From Glandiceps talaboti (Eukaryota; Hemichordata; Enteropneusta; Spengelidae): 64,000 nt of DNA. Shown here piece after piece: positions 47,218 through 61,420 of the stretch (position 1 is its first letter; each line of letters begins with the position of its first letter). Location: contig NC_135560.1 of assembly GCF_964340395.1 (NCBI RefSeq), positions 5,829,498 to 5,893,497 on the forward strand, given 5' to 3'. The notes under the pieces were generated by a model. That model was not told the origin of the DNA. It did no database searches and saw only the letters and a list, made by a program, of their open reading frames with translations. The translations under genes and the position numbers were made by a program.

Positions 47218-47781
47218 AAGGTTTTGAACAGAACCTTTGGTATTTATCACTAAAAAGTGCTACTCTGACTATTCAGCAATGACAACTTCAATATGTACGT
47301 ACAGTTGGTGTGCGAAAATACAATCCAGATCCGATACTTTATAGATTTCACACTTCTATATCATATCAAAAGTTTCTACACGGCACAGGTACGTAGTGAC
47401 AGGCTGTCACAGGTGATCCTAAAGTCGGCGCTGTTTACACCATTCAATTGCAAGTTGCCCAACAGTAGTAAACAAACCACACTATTGAAATACGTTATGA
47501 AAACGTTACTTTTAAACAGAAGTTCGGTACATTAAATCGCTAGTTGAAAGTGTTTGTTGGGCTGCTGCATTGGCTGACACCTGGTGAGGAGTTAGAGCGG
47601 AATTAAAAGGAAGGGCCGATAATCATGACTTGGATAGTCTTGGTTCCCTAGCCTTTTGCCGCTGGAGGCTGCCTATGAGACTACCCCAAACGAATGAGTG
47701 TGGCGTCGAATTAAGAATGTATGTGATTAAAGACGAGATGAATGATGGGTAAATAGAATGAAAAGGTCAAAAAATAAAAAA

Positions 47782-47899
47782 GTCTACAGCACATGGTATT
47801 CCCAGACGGTCTCCCATTCAAGTACTAACCATGCCCGACGCAGCTTTGCTTCGGTGATCGGACGAGAACCGGCTTTTTCCGCGGAGTATGGCCGTAGAC
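47782..47899 (-). rRNA. 5S: 5S rRNA gene 62
   Basis: A16C and U19C, as in its neighbour but without A103G. Confidence 0.97.
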
Positions 47900-48463
47900 A
47901 AGGTTTTGAACAGAACCTTTGGTATTTATCACTAAAAAGTGCTACTCTGACTATTCAGCAATGACAACTTCAATATGTACGTACAGTTGGTGTGCGAAAA
48001 TACAATCCAGATCCGATACTTTATAGATTTCACACTTCTATATCATATCAAAAGTTTCTACACGGCACAGGTACGTAGTGACAGGCTGTCACAGGTGATC
48101 CTAAAGTCGGCGCTGTTTACACCATTCAATTGCAAGTTGCCCAACAGTAGTAAACAAACCACACTATTGAAATACGTTATGAAAACGTTACTTTTAAACA
48201 GAAGTTCGGTACATTAAATCGCTAGTTGAAAGTGTTTGTTGGGCTGCTGCATTGGCTGACACCTGGTGAGGAGTTAGAGCGGAATTAAAAGGAAGGGCCG
48301 ATAATCATGACTTGGATAGTCTTGGTTCCCTAGCCTTTTGCCGCTGGAGGCTGCCTATGAGACTACCCCAAACGAATGAGTGTGGCGTCGAATTAAGAAT
48401 GTATGTGATTATAGACGAGATGAATGATGGGTAAATAGAATGAAAAGGTCAAAAAATCAAAAA

Positions 48464-48581
48464 GTCTACAGCACATGGTATTCCCAGACGGTCTCCCATT
48501 CAAGTACTAACCATGCCCGACGCAGCTTTGCTTCGGTGATCGGACGAGAACCGGCTTTTTCCACGTAGTGTGGCCGTAGAC
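48464..48581 (-). rRNA. 5S: 5S rRNA gene 63
   Basis: U12C. Its upstream spacer has lost 14 nt near 48698, making a 670-bp unit. Confidence 0.97.
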
Positions 48582-49133
48582 AAAGTTTTGAACAGAACCT
48601 TTGGTATTTATCACTAAAAAGTGCTACTCTGACTCTTCAGCAATGACAACTTCAATATGTACGTATAGTTGGTGTGCGAAAATACAATCCAGATCCGTCA
48701 CACTTCTATATCATATCAAAAGTTTCTACACGGCACAGGTACGTAGTGACAGGCTGTCACAGGTGATCCTAAAGTCGGCGCTGTTTACACCATTCAATTG
48801 CAAGTTGCCCAACAGTAGTAAACAAACCACAGTATTGAAATACGTTATGAAAACGTTACTTTTAAACAGAAGTTCGGTACATTAAATCGCTAGCTGAAAG
48901 TGTTTGTTGGGCTGCTGCATTGGCTGACACCTGGTGAGGAGTTAGAGCGGAATTAAAAGGAAGGGCCGATAATCATGACTTGGATAGTCTCGGTTCCCCA
49001 GCCTTTTGCCGCTGGAGGCTCTGCCTATGAGACTACCCCAAACGAATGAGTGTGGCGTCGAATTAAGAATGTATGTGATTAAAGACGAGATGAATGATGG
49101 GTAAATAGAATGAAAAGGTCAAAAAATCAAAAA

Positions 49134-49251
49134 GTCTACAGCACATGGTATTCCCAGACGGTCTCCCATTCAAGTACTAACCATGCCCGACGCAGCTTTG
49201 CTTCGGTGATCGGACGAGAACCGGCTTTTTCCACGTAGTATGGCCGTAGAC
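49134..49251 (-). rRNA. 5S: 5S rRNA gene 64
   Basis: Majority form. Confidence 0.98.
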
Positions 49252-49817
49252 AAGGTTTTGAACAGAACCTTTGGTATTTATCACTAAAAAGTGCTACTAT
49301 GACTATTCAGCAATGACAACTTCAATATGTACGTACAGTTGGTGTGCGACAATACAATCCAGATCCGATACTTTATAGATTTCACACTTCTATATCATAT
49401 CAAAAGTTTCTGCACGGCACAGGTACGTAGTGACAGGCTGTCACAGGTGATCCTAAAGTCGGCGCTGTTTACACCATTCAATTGCAAGTTGCCCAACAGT
49501 AGTAAAGAACCCATATTATTGAAATACGTGATGAAAACGTTACTTTTAAACAGAAGTTCGGTACATTAAATCGCTAGTTGAAAGTGTTTGTTGGGCTGCT
49601 GCATTGGCTGACACCTGGTGAGGAGTTAGAGCGGAATTAAAAGGAAGGGCCGATAATCATGACTTGGATAGTCTTGGTTCCCTAGCCTTTTGCCGCTGGA
49701 GGCTCTGCCTATGAGACTACCACAAACGAATGAGTGAGGCGTCGAATTAAGAATGTATGTGATTAAAGACGAGATGAATGATGGGTAAATAGAATGAAAA
49801 TGTCAAAAAATCAAAAA

Positions 49818-49935
49818 GTCTACAGCACATGGTATTCCCAGACGGTCTCCCATTCAAGTACTAACCATGCCCGACGCAGCTCTGCTTCGGTGATCGGACG
49901 AGAACCGGCTTTTTCCACGTAGTATGGCCATAGAC
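49818..49935 (-). rRNA. 5S: 5S rRNA gene 65
   Basis: C6U in helix I and A54G in box A. Mate at 51184. Confidence 0.97.
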
Positions 49936-50500
49936 AAGGTTTTGGATAGAACCTTTGGTATTTATCACTAAAAAGTGCTACTCTGACTATTCAGCAATGA
50001 CAACTTCAATATGTACGTATAGTTGGTGTGCGAAAATACAATCCAGATCCGATACTTTATAGATTTCACACTTCTAAATATATCAAAAATTTCTACACGG
50101 CACAGGTACGTAGTGACAGGCTGTCACAGGTGATCATAAAGTCGGCGCTGTTTACACCATTCAATTGCAAGTTGCCCAACAGTAGTAAAGAACCCATATT
50201 ATTGAAATACGTTATGAAAACGTTACTTTTAAACAGAAGTTCGGTACATTAAATCGCTAGTTGAAAGTGTTTGTTGGGCTGCTGCATTGGCTGACACCTG
50301 GTGAGGAGTTAGAGTGGAATTAAAAGGAAGGGCCGATAATCATGACTTGGATAGTCTTGGTTCCCTAGCCTTTTGCCGCTGGAGGCTCTGCCTATGAGAC
50401 TACCACAAACGAATGAGTGTGGCGTCGAATTAAGAATGTATGTGATTAAAGACGAGATGAATGATGGGTAAATAGAATGAAAAGGTCAAAAAATCAAAAA

Positions 50501-50618
50501 GTCTACAGCACATGGTATTCCCAGACGGTCTCCCATTCAAGTACTAACCATGCCCGACGCAGCTTTGCTTCGGTGATCGGACGAGAACCGGCTTTTTCCA
50601 CGTAGTATGGCCATAGAC
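50501..50618 (-). rRNA. 5S: 5S rRNA gene 66
   Basis: C6U only (C6-G113 becomes U-G, still pairing). Mate at 51867. Confidence 0.97.
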
Positions 50619-51183
50619 AAGGGTTTGGATAGAACCTTTGGTATTTATCACTAAAAAGTGCTACTCTGACTATTCAGCAATGACAACTTCAATATGTACG
50701 TATAGTTGGTGTGCGAAAATACAATCCAGATCCGATACTTTATAGATTTCACACTTCTAAATATATCAAAAATTTCTACACGGCACAGGTACGTAGTGAC
50801 AGGCTGTCACAGGTGATCCTAAAGTCGGCGCTGTTTACACCATTCAATTGCAAGTTGCCTAACAGTAGTAAAGAACCCACAGTATTGAAATACGTTATGA
50901 AAACATTACTTTTAAACAGAAGTTCGGTACATTAAATCGCTAGTTGAAAGTGTTTGTTGGGCTGCTGCATTGGCTGACACCTGGTGAGGAGTTAGAGCGG
51001 AATTAAAAGGAAGGGCCGATAATCATGACTTGGATAGTCTTGGTTCCCTAGCCTTTTGCCGCTGGAGGCTCTGCCTATGAGACTACCACAAACGAATGAG
51101 TGAGGCGTCGAATTAAGAATGTATGTGATTAAAGACGAGATGAATGATGGGTAAATAGAATGAAAATGTCAAAAAATCAAAAA

Positions 51184-51301
51184 GTCTACAGCACATGGTA
51201 TTCCCAGACGGTCTCCCATTCAAGTACTAACCATGCCCGACGCAGCTCTGCTTCGGTGATCGGACGAGAACCGGCTTTTTCCACGTAGTATGGCCATAGA
51301 C
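51184..51301 (-). rRNA. 5S: 5S rRNA gene 67
   Basis: C6U and A54G; mate of 49818. Confidence 0.97.
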
Positions 51302-51866
51302 AAGGTTTTGGATAGAACCTTTGGTATTTATCACTAAAAAGTGCTACTCTGACTATTCAGCAATGACAACTTCAATATGTACGTATAGTTGGTGTGCGAA
51401 AATACAATCCAGATCCGATACTTTATAGATTTCACACTTCTAAATATATCAAAAATTTCTACACGGCACAGGTACGTAGTGACAGGCTGTCACAGGTGAT
51501 CATAAAGTCGGCGCTGTTTACACCATTCAATTGCAAGTTGCCCAACAGTAGTAAAGAACCCATATTATTGAAATACGTTATGAAAACGTTACTTTTAAAC
51601 AGAAGTTCGGTACATTAAATCGCTAGTTGAAAGTGTTTGTTGGGCTGCTGCATTGGCTGACACCTGGTGAGGAGTTAGAGCGGAATTAAAAGGAAGGGCC
51701 GATAATCATGACTTGGATAGTCTTGGTTCCCTAGCCTTTTGCCGCTGGAGGCTCTGCCTATGAGACTACCACAAACGAATGAGTGAGGCGTCGAATTAAG
51801 AATGTATGTGATTAAAGACGAGATGAATGATGGGTAAATAGAATGAAAAGGTCAAAAAATCAAAAA

Positions 51867-51984
51867 GTCTACAGCACATGGTATTCCCAGACGGTCTCCC
51901 ATTCAAGTACTAACCATGCCCGACGCAGCTTTGCTTCGGTGATCGGACGAGAACCGGCTTTTTCCACGTAGTATGGCCATAGAC
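51867..51984 (-). rRNA. 5S: 5S rRNA gene 68
   Basis: C6U; mates at 50501 and 53231. Confidence 0.97.
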
Positions 51985-52549
51985 AAGGGTTTGGATAGAA
52001 CCTTTGGTATTTATCACTAAAAAGTGCTACTCTGACTATTCAGCAATGACAACTTCAATATGTACGTATAGTTGGTGTGCGAAAATACAATCCAGATCCG
52101 ATACTTTATAGATTTCACACTTCTAAATATATCAAAAATTTCTACACGGCACAGGTACGTAGTGACAGGCTGTCACAGGTGATCCTAAAGTCGGCGCTGC
52201 TTACACCATTCAATTGCAAGTTGCCTAACAGTAGTAAAGAACCCACAGTATTGAAATACGTTATGAAAACATTACTTTTAAACAGAAGTTCGGTACATTA
52301 AATCGCTAGTTGAAAGTGTTTGTTGGGCTGCTGCATTGGCTGACACCTGGTGAGGAGTTAGAGCGGAATTAAAAGGAAGGGCCGATAATCATGACTTGGA
52401 TAGTCTCGGTTCCCCAGCCTTTTGCCGCTGGAGGCTCTGCCTATGAGACTACCCCAAACGAATGAGTGTGGCGTCGAATTAAGAATGCATGTGATTAATG
52501 ACGAGATGAATGATGGGTAAATAGAATGAAAAGGTCAAAAAATCAAAAA

Positions 52550-52667
52550 GTCTACAGCACATGGTATTCCCAGACGGTCTCCCATTCAAGTACTAACCAT
52601 GCCCGACGCAGCTTTGCTTCGGTGATCGGACGAGAACCGGCTTTTTCCACGTATAATGGCCGTAGAC
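52550..52667 (-). rRNA. 5S: 5S rRNA gene 69
   Basis: C14U near the start of helix II. Mate at 53914. Confidence 0.97.
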
Positions 52668-53230
52668 ATTGTTTTGAACAGAACCTTTGGTATTTATCAC
52701 TAAAACGTGCTACTCTGACTATTCAGCAATGACAACTTCAATATGTACGTATAGTTGGTGTGCGAAAATACAATCCAGATCCGATACTTTATAGATTTCA
52801 CACTTCTAAATATATCAAAAATTTCTACACGGCACAGGTACGTAGTGACAGGCTGTCACAGGTGATCCTAAAGTCGGCGCTGTTTACACCATTCAATTGC
52901 AAGTTGCCCAACAGTAGTAAAGAACCCATATTATTGAAATACGTTATGAAAACGTTACTTTTAAACAGAAGTTCGGTACATTAAATCGCTAATTGAAAGT
53001 GTTTGTTGGGCTGCTGCATTGGCTGACACCTGGTGAGGAGTTAGAGCGGAATTAAAAGGAAGGGCCGATAATCATGACTTGGATAGTCTTGGTTCCCTAG
53101 CCTTTTGCCGCTGGAGGCTGCCTATGAGACTACCCCAAACGAATGAGTGTGGCGTCGAATTAAGAATGTATGTGATTAAAGACGAGATGAATGATGGGTA
53201 AATAGAATGAAAAGGTCAAAAAATCAAAAA

Positions 53231-53348
53231 GTCTACAGCACATGGTATTCCCAGACGGTCTCCCATTCAAGTACTAACCATGCCCGACGCAGCTTTGCTT
53301 CGGTGATCGGACGAGAACCGGCTTTTTCCACGTAGTATGGCCATAGAC
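53231..53348 (-). rRNA. 5S: 5S rRNA gene 70
   Basis: C6U. Confidence 0.97.
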
Positions 53349-53913
53349 AAGGGTTTGGATAGAACCTTTGGTATTTATCACTAAAAAGTGCTACTCTGAC
53401 TATTCAGCAATGACAACTTCAATATGTACGTATAGTTGGTGTGCGAAAATACAATCCAGATCCGATACTTTATAGATTTCACACTTCTAAATATATCAAA
53501 AATTTCTACACGGCACAGGTACGTAGTGACAGGCTGTCACAGGTGATCCTAAAGTCGGCGCTGCTTACACCATTCAATTGCAAGTTGCCTAACAGTAGTA
53601 AAGAACCCACAGTATTGAAATACGTTATGAAAACATTACTTTTAAACAGAAGTTCGGTACATTAAATCGCTAGTTGAAAGTGTTTGTTGGGCTGCTGCAT
53701 TGGCTGACACCTGGTGAGGAGTTAGAGCGGAATTAAAAGGAAGGGCCGATAATCATGACTTGGATAGTCTCGGTTCCCCAGCCTTTTGCCGCTGGAGGCT
53801 CTGCCTATGAGACTACCCCAAACGAATGAGTGTGGCGTCGAATTAAGAATGCATGTGATTAATGACGAGATGAATGATGGGTAAATAGAATGAAAAGGTC
53901 AAAAAATCAAAAA

Positions 53914-54031
53914 GTCTACAGCACATGGTATTCCCAGACGGTCTCCCATTCAAGTACTAACCATGCCCGACGCAGCTTTGCTTCGGTGATCGGACGAGAA
54001 CCGGCTTTTTCCACGTATAATGGCCGTAGAC
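53914..54031 (-). rRNA. 5S: 5S rRNA gene 71
   Basis: C14U; mate of 52550. Confidence 0.97.
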
Positions 54032-54594
54032 ATAGTTTTGAACAGAACCTTTGGTATTTATCACTAAAACGTGCTACTCTGACTATTCAGCAATGACAAC
54101 TTCAATATGTACGTATAGTTGGTGTGCGAAAATACAATCCAGATCCGATACTTTATAGATTTCACACTTCTAAATATATCAAAAATTTCTACACGGCACA
54201 GGTACGTAGTGACAGGCTGTCACAGGTGATCCTAAAGTCGGCGCTGTTTACACCATTCAATTGCAAGTTGCCCAACAGTAGTAAAGAACCCATATTATTG
54301 AAATACGTTATGAAAACGTTACTTTTAAACAGAAGTTCGGTACATTAAATCGCTAATTGAAAGTGTTTGTTGGGCTGCTGCATTGGCTGACACCTGGTGA
54401 GGAGTTAGAGCGGAATTAAAAGGAAGGGCCGATAATCATGACTTGGATAGTCTTGGTTCCCTAGCCTTTTGCCGCTGGAGGCTGCCTATGAGACTACCCC
54501 AAACGAATGAGTGTGGCGTCGAATTAAGAATGTATGTGATTAAAGACGAGATGAATGATGGGTAAATAGAATGAAAAGGTCAAAAAATCAAAAA

Positions 54595-54712
54595 GTCTAC
54601 AGCACATGGTATTCCCAGACGGTCTCCCATTCAAGTACTAACCATGCCCGACGCAGCTTTGCTTCGGTGATCGGACGAGAACCGGCTTTTTCCACGTAGT
54701 ATGGCCGTAGAC
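54595..54712 (-). rRNA. 5S: 5S rRNA gene 72
   Basis: Majority form. Its upstream spacer carries GACAGGCTATCAC, one mismatch in the palindrome. Confidence 0.98.
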
Positions 54713-55276
54713 AAGGTTTTGAACAGAACCTTTGGTATTTATCACTAAAAAGTGCTACTCTGACTATTCAGCAATGACAACTTCAATATGTACGTACAGT
54801 TGGTGTGCGAAAATACAATCCAGATCCGATACTTTATAGATTTCACACTTCTATATCATATCAAATGTTTCTACACGGCACAGGTACGTAGTGACAGGCT
54901 ATCACAGGTGATCCTAAAGTCGGCGCTGTTTACACCATTCAATTGCAAGTTCCCCAACAGTAGTAAACAAACCACACTATTGAAATACGTTATGAAAACG
55001 TTACTTTTAAACAGAAGTTCGGTACATTAAATCGCTAGTTGAAAGTGTTTGTTGGGCTGCTGCATTGGCTGACACCTGGTGAGGAGTTAGAGCGGAATTA
55101 AAAGGAAGGGCCGATAATCGTGACTTGGATAGTCTTGGTTCCCTAGCCTTTTGCCACTGGAGGCTGCCTATGAGACTACCCCAAACGAAAGAGTGTGGCG
55201 TCGAATTAAGAATGTATGTGATTAAAGACGAGATGAATGATGGGTAAATAGAATGAAAAGGTCAAAAAATCAAAAA

Positions 55277-55394
55277 GTCTACAGCACATGGTATTCCCAG
55301 ACGGTCTCCCATTCAAGTACTAACCATGCCCGACGCAGCTTTGCTTCGGTGATCGGACGAGAACCGGCTTTTTCCACGTAGTATGGCCGTAGAC
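55277..55394 (-). rRNA. 5S: 5S rRNA gene 73
   Basis: Majority form; mate at 56641. Confidence 0.98.
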
Positions 55395-55958
55395 AAGGTT
55401 TTGAACAGAACCTTTGGTATTTATCACTAAAAGTGCTACTCTGACTATTCAGCAATGACAACTTCAATATGTACGTATAGTTGGTGTGCGAAAATACAAT
55501 CCAGATCCGATACTTTATAGATTTCACACTTCTAAATATATCAAAAATTTCTACACGGCACAGGTACGTAGTGACAGGCTGTCACAAGTGATCATAAAGT
55601 CGGCGCTGTTTACACCATTCAATTGCAAGTTGCCCAACAGTAGTAAAGAACCCACAGTATTGAAATACGTTATGAAAACGTTACTTTTAAACAGAAGTTC
55701 GGTACATTAAATCGCTAGTTGAAAGTGTTTGTTGGGCTGCTGCATTGGCTGACACCTGGTGAGGAGTTAGAGCGGAATTAAAAGGAAGGGCCGATAATCA
55801 TGACTTGGATAGTCTCGGTTCACCAGCCTTTTGCCACTGGAGGCTTTGCCTATGAGACTACCCCAAACGAATGAGTGTGGCGTCGAATTAAGAATGTATG
55901 TGATTAATGACGAGATGAATGATGGGTAAATAGAATGAAAAGGTCAAAAAATCAAAAA

Positions 55959-56076
55959 GTCTACAGCACATGGTATTCCCAGACGGTCTCCCATTCAAGT
56001 ACTAACCATGCCCGACGCAGCTTTGCTTCGGTGATCGGACGAGAACCGGCTTTTTCCACGGAGTATGGCCGTAGAC
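55959..56076 (-). rRNA. 5S: 5S rRNA gene 74
   Basis: A16C; mate at 57323. Confidence 0.98.
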
Positions 56077-56640
56077 AAGGTTTTGAACAGAACCTTTGGT
56101 ATTTATCACAAAAAACTGCTACTCTGACTATTCAGCAATGACAACTTCAATATGTACGTATAGTTGGTGTGCGAAAATACAATCCAGATCCGATACTTTA
56201 TAGATTTCACACTTCTATATCATATCAAAAGTTTCTACACGGCACAGGTACGTAGTGACAGGCTGTCACAGGTGATCATAAAGTCGGCGCTGTTTACACC
56301 ATTCAATTGCAAGTTGCCCAACAGTAGTAAAGAACCCACAGTATTGAAATACGTTATGAAAACGTTACTTTTAAACGAAAGTTCGGTACATGAAATCGCT
56401 AGTTGAAAGTGTTTGTTGGGTTGCTGCATTGGCTGACATCTGGTGAGGAGTTAGAGCGGAATTAAAAGGAAGGGCCGATAATCATGACTTGGATAGTCTT
56501 GGTTCCCTAGCCTTTTGCCACTGGAGGCTGCCTATGAGACTACCCCAAACGAATGAGTGTGGCGTCGAATTAAGAATGTATGTGATTAAAGACGAGATGA
56601 ATGATGGGTAAATAGAATGAAAAGGTCAAAAAATCAAAAA

Positions 56641-56758
56641 GTCTACAGCACATGGTATTCCCAGACGGTCTCCCATTCAAGTACTAACCATGCCCGACGC
56701 AGCTTTGCTTCGGTGATCGGACGAGAACCGGCTTTTTCCACGTAGTATGGCCGTAGAC
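56641..56758 (-). rRNA. 5S: 5S rRNA gene 75
   Basis: Majority form; mate of 55277. Confidence 0.98.
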
Positions 56759-57322
56759 AAGGTTTTGAACAGAACCTTTGGTATTTATCACTAAAAGTGC
56801 TACTCTGACTATTCAGCAATGACAACTTCAATATGTACGTATAGTTGGTGTGCGAAAATACAATCCAGATCCGATACTTTATAGATTTCACACTTCTAAA
56901 TATATCAAAAATTTCTACACGGCACAGGTACGTAGTGACAGGCTGTCACAAGTGATCATAAAGTCGGCGCTGTTTACACCATTCAATTGCAAGTTGCCCA
57001 ACAGTAGTAAAGAACCCACAGTATTGAAATACGTTATGAAAACGTTACTTTTAAACAGAAGTTCGGTACATTAAATCGCTAGTTGAAAGTGTTTGTTGGG
57101 CTGCTGCATTGGCTGACACCTGGTGAGGAGTTAGAGCGGAATTAAAAGGAAGGGCCGATAATCATGACTTGGATAGTCTCGGTTCACCAGCCTTTTGCCA
57201 CTGGAGGCTCTGCCTATGAGACTACCCCAAACGAATGAGTGTGGCGTCGAATTAAGAATGTATGTGATTAATGACGAGATGAATGATGGGTAAATAGAAT
57301 GAAAAGGTCAAAAAATCAAAAA

Positions 57323-57440
57323 GTCTACAGCACATGGTATTCCCAGACGGTCTCCCATTCAAGTACTAACCATGCCCGACGCAGCTTTGCTTCGGTGATC
57401 GGACGAGAACCGGCTTTTTCCACGGAGTATGGCCGTAGAC
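57323..57440 (-). rRNA. 5S: 5S rRNA gene 76
   Basis: A16C; mates at 55959 and, in the 4,782-bp repeat, 62105. Confidence 0.98.
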
Positions 57441-58006
57441 AAGGTTTTGAACAGAACCTTTGGTATTTATCACAAAAAACTGCTACTCTGACTATTCAGC
57501 AATGACAACTTCAATATGTACGTATAGTTGGTGTGCGAAAATACAATCCAGATCCGATACTTTATAGATTTCACACTTCTATATCATATCAAAAGTTTCT
57601 ACACGGCACAGGTACGTAGTGACAGGCTGTCACAGGTGATCATAAAGTCGGCGCTGTTTACACCATTCAATTGCAAGTTGCCCAACAGTAGTAAAGAACC
57701 CACAGTATTGAAATACGTTATGAAAACGTTACTTTTAAACGAAAGTTCGGTACATGAAATCGCTAGTTGAAAGTGTTTGTTGGGTTGCTGCATTGGCTGA
57801 CATCTGGTGAGGAGTTAGAGCGGAATTAAAAGGAAGGGCCGATAATCATGACTTGGATAGTCTCGGTTCCCCAGCCTTTTGCCGCTGGAGGCTCTGCCTA
57901 TGAGACTACCACAAACGAATGAGTGTGGCGTCGAATTAAGAATGTATGTGATTAATGACGATATGAATGATGGGTAAATAGAATGAAAAGGTCAAAAAAT
58001 CAAAAA

Positions 58007-58124
58007 GTCTACAGCACATAGCATTCCCAGACGGTCTCCCATTCAAGTACTAACCATGCCCGACGCAGCTTTGCTTCGGTGATCGGACGAGAACCGGCTT
58101 TTTCCACGGAGTATGGCCGTAGAC
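58007..58124 (-). rRNA. 5S: 5S rRNA gene 77
   Basis: A16C, A103G and C105U (G70-C105 becomes G-U). Mate at 62789. Confidence 0.97.
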
Positions 58125-58688
58125 AAGGTTTTGAACAGAACCTTTGGTATTTATCACTAAAAAGTGCTACTCTGACTATTCAGCAATGACAACTTCAATA
58201 TGTACGTACAGTTGGTGTGCGAAAATACAATCCAGATCCGATACTTTATAGATTTCACACTTCTATATCATATCAAAAGTTTCTACACGGCACAGGTACG
58301 TAGTGACAGGCTGTCACAGGTGATCCTAAAGTCGGCGCTGTTTACACCATTCAATTGCAAGTTGCCCAACAGTAGTAAACAAACCACAGTATTGAAATAC
58401 GTTATGAAAACGTTACTTTTAAACAGAAGTTCGGTACATTAAATCGCTAGTTGAAAGTGTTTGTTGGGCTGCTGCATTGGCGGACACCTGGTGAGGAGTT
58501 AGAGCGGAATTAAAAGGAAGGGCCGATAATCATGACTTGGATAGTCTTGGTTCCCTAGCCTTTTGCAGCTGGAGGCTGCCTATGAGACTACCCCAAACGA
58601 ATGAGTGTGGCGTCGAATTAAGAATGTATGTGATTAAAGACGAGATGAATGATGGGTAAATAGAATGAAAAGGTCAAAAAATCAAAAA

Positions 58689-58806
58689 GTCTACAGCACA
58701 TGGTATTCCCAGACGGTCTCCCATTCAAGTACTAACCATGCCCGACGCAGCTTTGCTTCGGTGATCGGACGAGAACCGGCTTTTTCCACGTAGTATGGCC
58801 GTAGAC
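58689..58806 (-). rRNA. 5S: 5S rRNA gene 78
   Basis: Majority form; mate at 63471. Confidence 0.98.
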
Positions 58807-59370
58807 AAGGTTTTGAACAGAACCTTTGGTATTTATCACTAAAAAGTGCTACTCTGACTATTCAGCAATGACAACTTCAATATGTACGTACAGTTGGTGT
58901 GCGAAAATACAATCCAGATCCGATACTTTATAGATTTCACACTTCTATATCATATCAAATGTTTCTACACAGCACAGGTACGTAGTGACAGGCTGTCACA
59001 GGTGATCCTAAAGTCGGCGCTGTTTACACCATTCAATTGCAAGTTGCCCAATTGTTGTAAACAAACCACAGTATTGAAATACGTTATGAAAACGTTACTT
59101 TTAAACAGAAGTTCGGTACATTAAATCGCTAGTTGAAAGTGTTTGTTGGGCTGTTGCATTGGCTGACACCTGGTGAGGATTTAGAGCGGAATTAAAAGGA
59201 AGGGCCGATAATCATGACTTGGATAGTCTCGGTTCCCCAGCCTTTTGCCACTGGAGGCTGCCTATGAGACTACCCCAAACGAATGAGTGTGGCGTCGAAT
59301 TAAGAATGTATGTGATTAATGACGAGATGAATGATGGGTAAATAGAATGAAAAGGTCAAAAAATCAAAAA

Positions 59371-59488
59371 GTCTACAGCACATGGTATTCCCAGACGGTC
59401 TCCCATTCAAGTACTAACCATGCCCGACGCAGCTTTGCTTCGGTGATCGGACGAGAACCGGCTTTTTCCACGGAGTACGGCCGTAGAC
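59371..59488 (-). rRNA. 5S: 5S rRNA gene 79
   Basis: A11G and A16C; mate at 60737. Confidence 0.97.
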
Positions 59489-60054
59489 AAGGTTTTGAAC
59501 AGAACCTTTGGTATTTATCACAAAAAACTGCTACTCTGACTATTCAGCAATGACAACTTCAATATGTACGTATAGTTGGTGTGCGAAAATACAATCCAGA
59601 TCCGATACTTTATAGATTTCACACTTCTATATCATATCAAAAGTTTCTACACGGCACAGGTACGTAGTGACAGGCTGTCACAGGTGATCATAAAGTCGGC
59701 GCTGTTTACACCATTCAATTGCAAGTTGCCCAACAGTAGTAAAGAACCCACAGTATTGAAATACATTATGAAAACGTTACTTTTAAACGAAAGTTCGGTA
59801 CATGAAATCGCTAGTTGAAAGTGTTTGTTGGGTTGCTGCATTGGCTGACATCTGGTAAGGAGTTAGAGCGGAATTAAAAGGAAGGGCCGATAATCATGAC
59901 TTGGATAGTCTCGGTTCCCCAGCCTTTTGCCGCTGGAGGCTCTGCCTATGAGACTACCCCAAACGAATGAGTGTGGCGTCGAATTAAGAATGTATGTGAT
60001 TAAAGACGAGATGAATGATGGGTAAATAGAATGAAAAGGTCAAAAAATCAAAAA

Positions 60055-60172
60055 GTCTACAGCACATGGTATTCCCAGACGGTCTCCCATTCAAGTACTA
60101 ACCATGCCCGACGCAGCTTTGCTTCGGTGATCGGACGAGAACCGGCTTTTTCCACGTAGTATGGCCGTAGAC
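60055..60172 (-). rRNA. 5S: 5S rRNA gene 80
   Basis: Majority form; mate at 61421. Confidence 0.98.
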
Positions 60173-60736
60173 AAGGTTTTGAACAGAACCTTTGGTATTT
60201 ATCACTAAAAAGTGCTACTCTGACTATTCAGCAATGACAACTTCAATATGTACGTACAGTTGGTGTGCGAAAATACAATCCAGATCCGATACTTTATAGA
60301 TTTCACACTTCTATATCATATCAAATGTTTCTACACAGCACAGGTACGTAGTGACAGGCTGTCACAGGTGATCCTAAAGTCGGCGCTGTTTACACCATTC
60401 AATTGCAAGTTGCCCAATTGTTGTAAACAAACCACAGTATTGAAATACGTTATGAAAACGTTACTTTTAAACAGAAGTTCGGTACATTAAATCGCTAGTT
60501 GAAAGTGTTTGTTGGGCTGTTGCATTGGCTGACACCTGGTGAGGATTTAGAGCGGAATTAAAAGGAAGGGCCGATAATCATGACTTGGATAGTCTCGGTT
60601 CCCCAGCCTTTTGCCACTGGAGGCTGCCTATGAGACTACCCCAAACGAATGAGTGTGGCGTCGAATTAAGAATGTATGTGATTAATGACGAGATGAATGA
60701 TGGGTAAATAGAATGAAAAGGTCAAAAAATCAAAAA

Positions 60737-60854
60737 GTCTACAGCACATGGTATTCCCAGACGGTCTCCCATTCAAGTACTAACCATGCCCGACGCAGCT
60801 TTGCTTCGGTGATCGGACGAGAACCGGCTTTTTCCACGGAGTACGGCCGTAGAC
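60737..60854 (-). rRNA. 5S: 5S rRNA gene 81
   Basis: A11G and A16C; mate of 59371. Confidence 0.97.
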
Positions 60855-61420
60855 AAGGTTTTGAACAGAACCTTTGGTATTTATCACAAAAAACTGCTAC
60901 TCTGACTATTCAGCAATGACAACTTCAATATGTACGTATAGTTGGTGTGCGAAAATACAATCCAGATCCGATACTTTATAGATTTCACACTTCTATATCA
61001 TATCAAAAGTTTCTACACGGCACAGGTACGTAGTGACAGGCTGTCACAGGTGATCATAAAGTCGGCGCTGTTTACACCATTCAATTGCAAGTTGCCCAAC
61101 AGTAGTAAAGAACCCACAGTATTGAAATACGTTATGAAAACGTTACTTTTAAACGAAAGTTCGGTACATGAAATCGCTAGTTGAAAGTGTTTGTTGGGTT
61201 GCTGCATTGGCTGACATCTGGTAAGGAGTTAGAGCGGAATTAAAAGGAAGGGCCGATAATCATGACTTGGATAGTCTCGGTTCCCCAGCCTTTTGCCGCT
61301 GGAGGCTCTGCCTATGAGACTACCCCAAACGAATGAGTGTGGCGTCGAATTAAGAATGTATGTGATTAAAGACGAGATGAATGATGGGTAAATAGAATGA
61401 AAAGGTCAAAAAATCAAAAA

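Larger units (their letters stand above)
49818..54594. repeat. Series of about 1,365-bp dimer duplications
   Basis: 49818-51183 recurs at +1,366, and 51867-53230 recurs at +1,364. C6U, A54G and C14U track the copies. Confidence 0.84.
55277..58004. repeat. Tandem pair of 1,364-bp blocks (two units each)
   Basis: 55277-56640 and 56641-58004, sharing an AAAAGTGC one-base loss near the promoter and a GGTTCACCAG spacer variant. Confidence 0.85.
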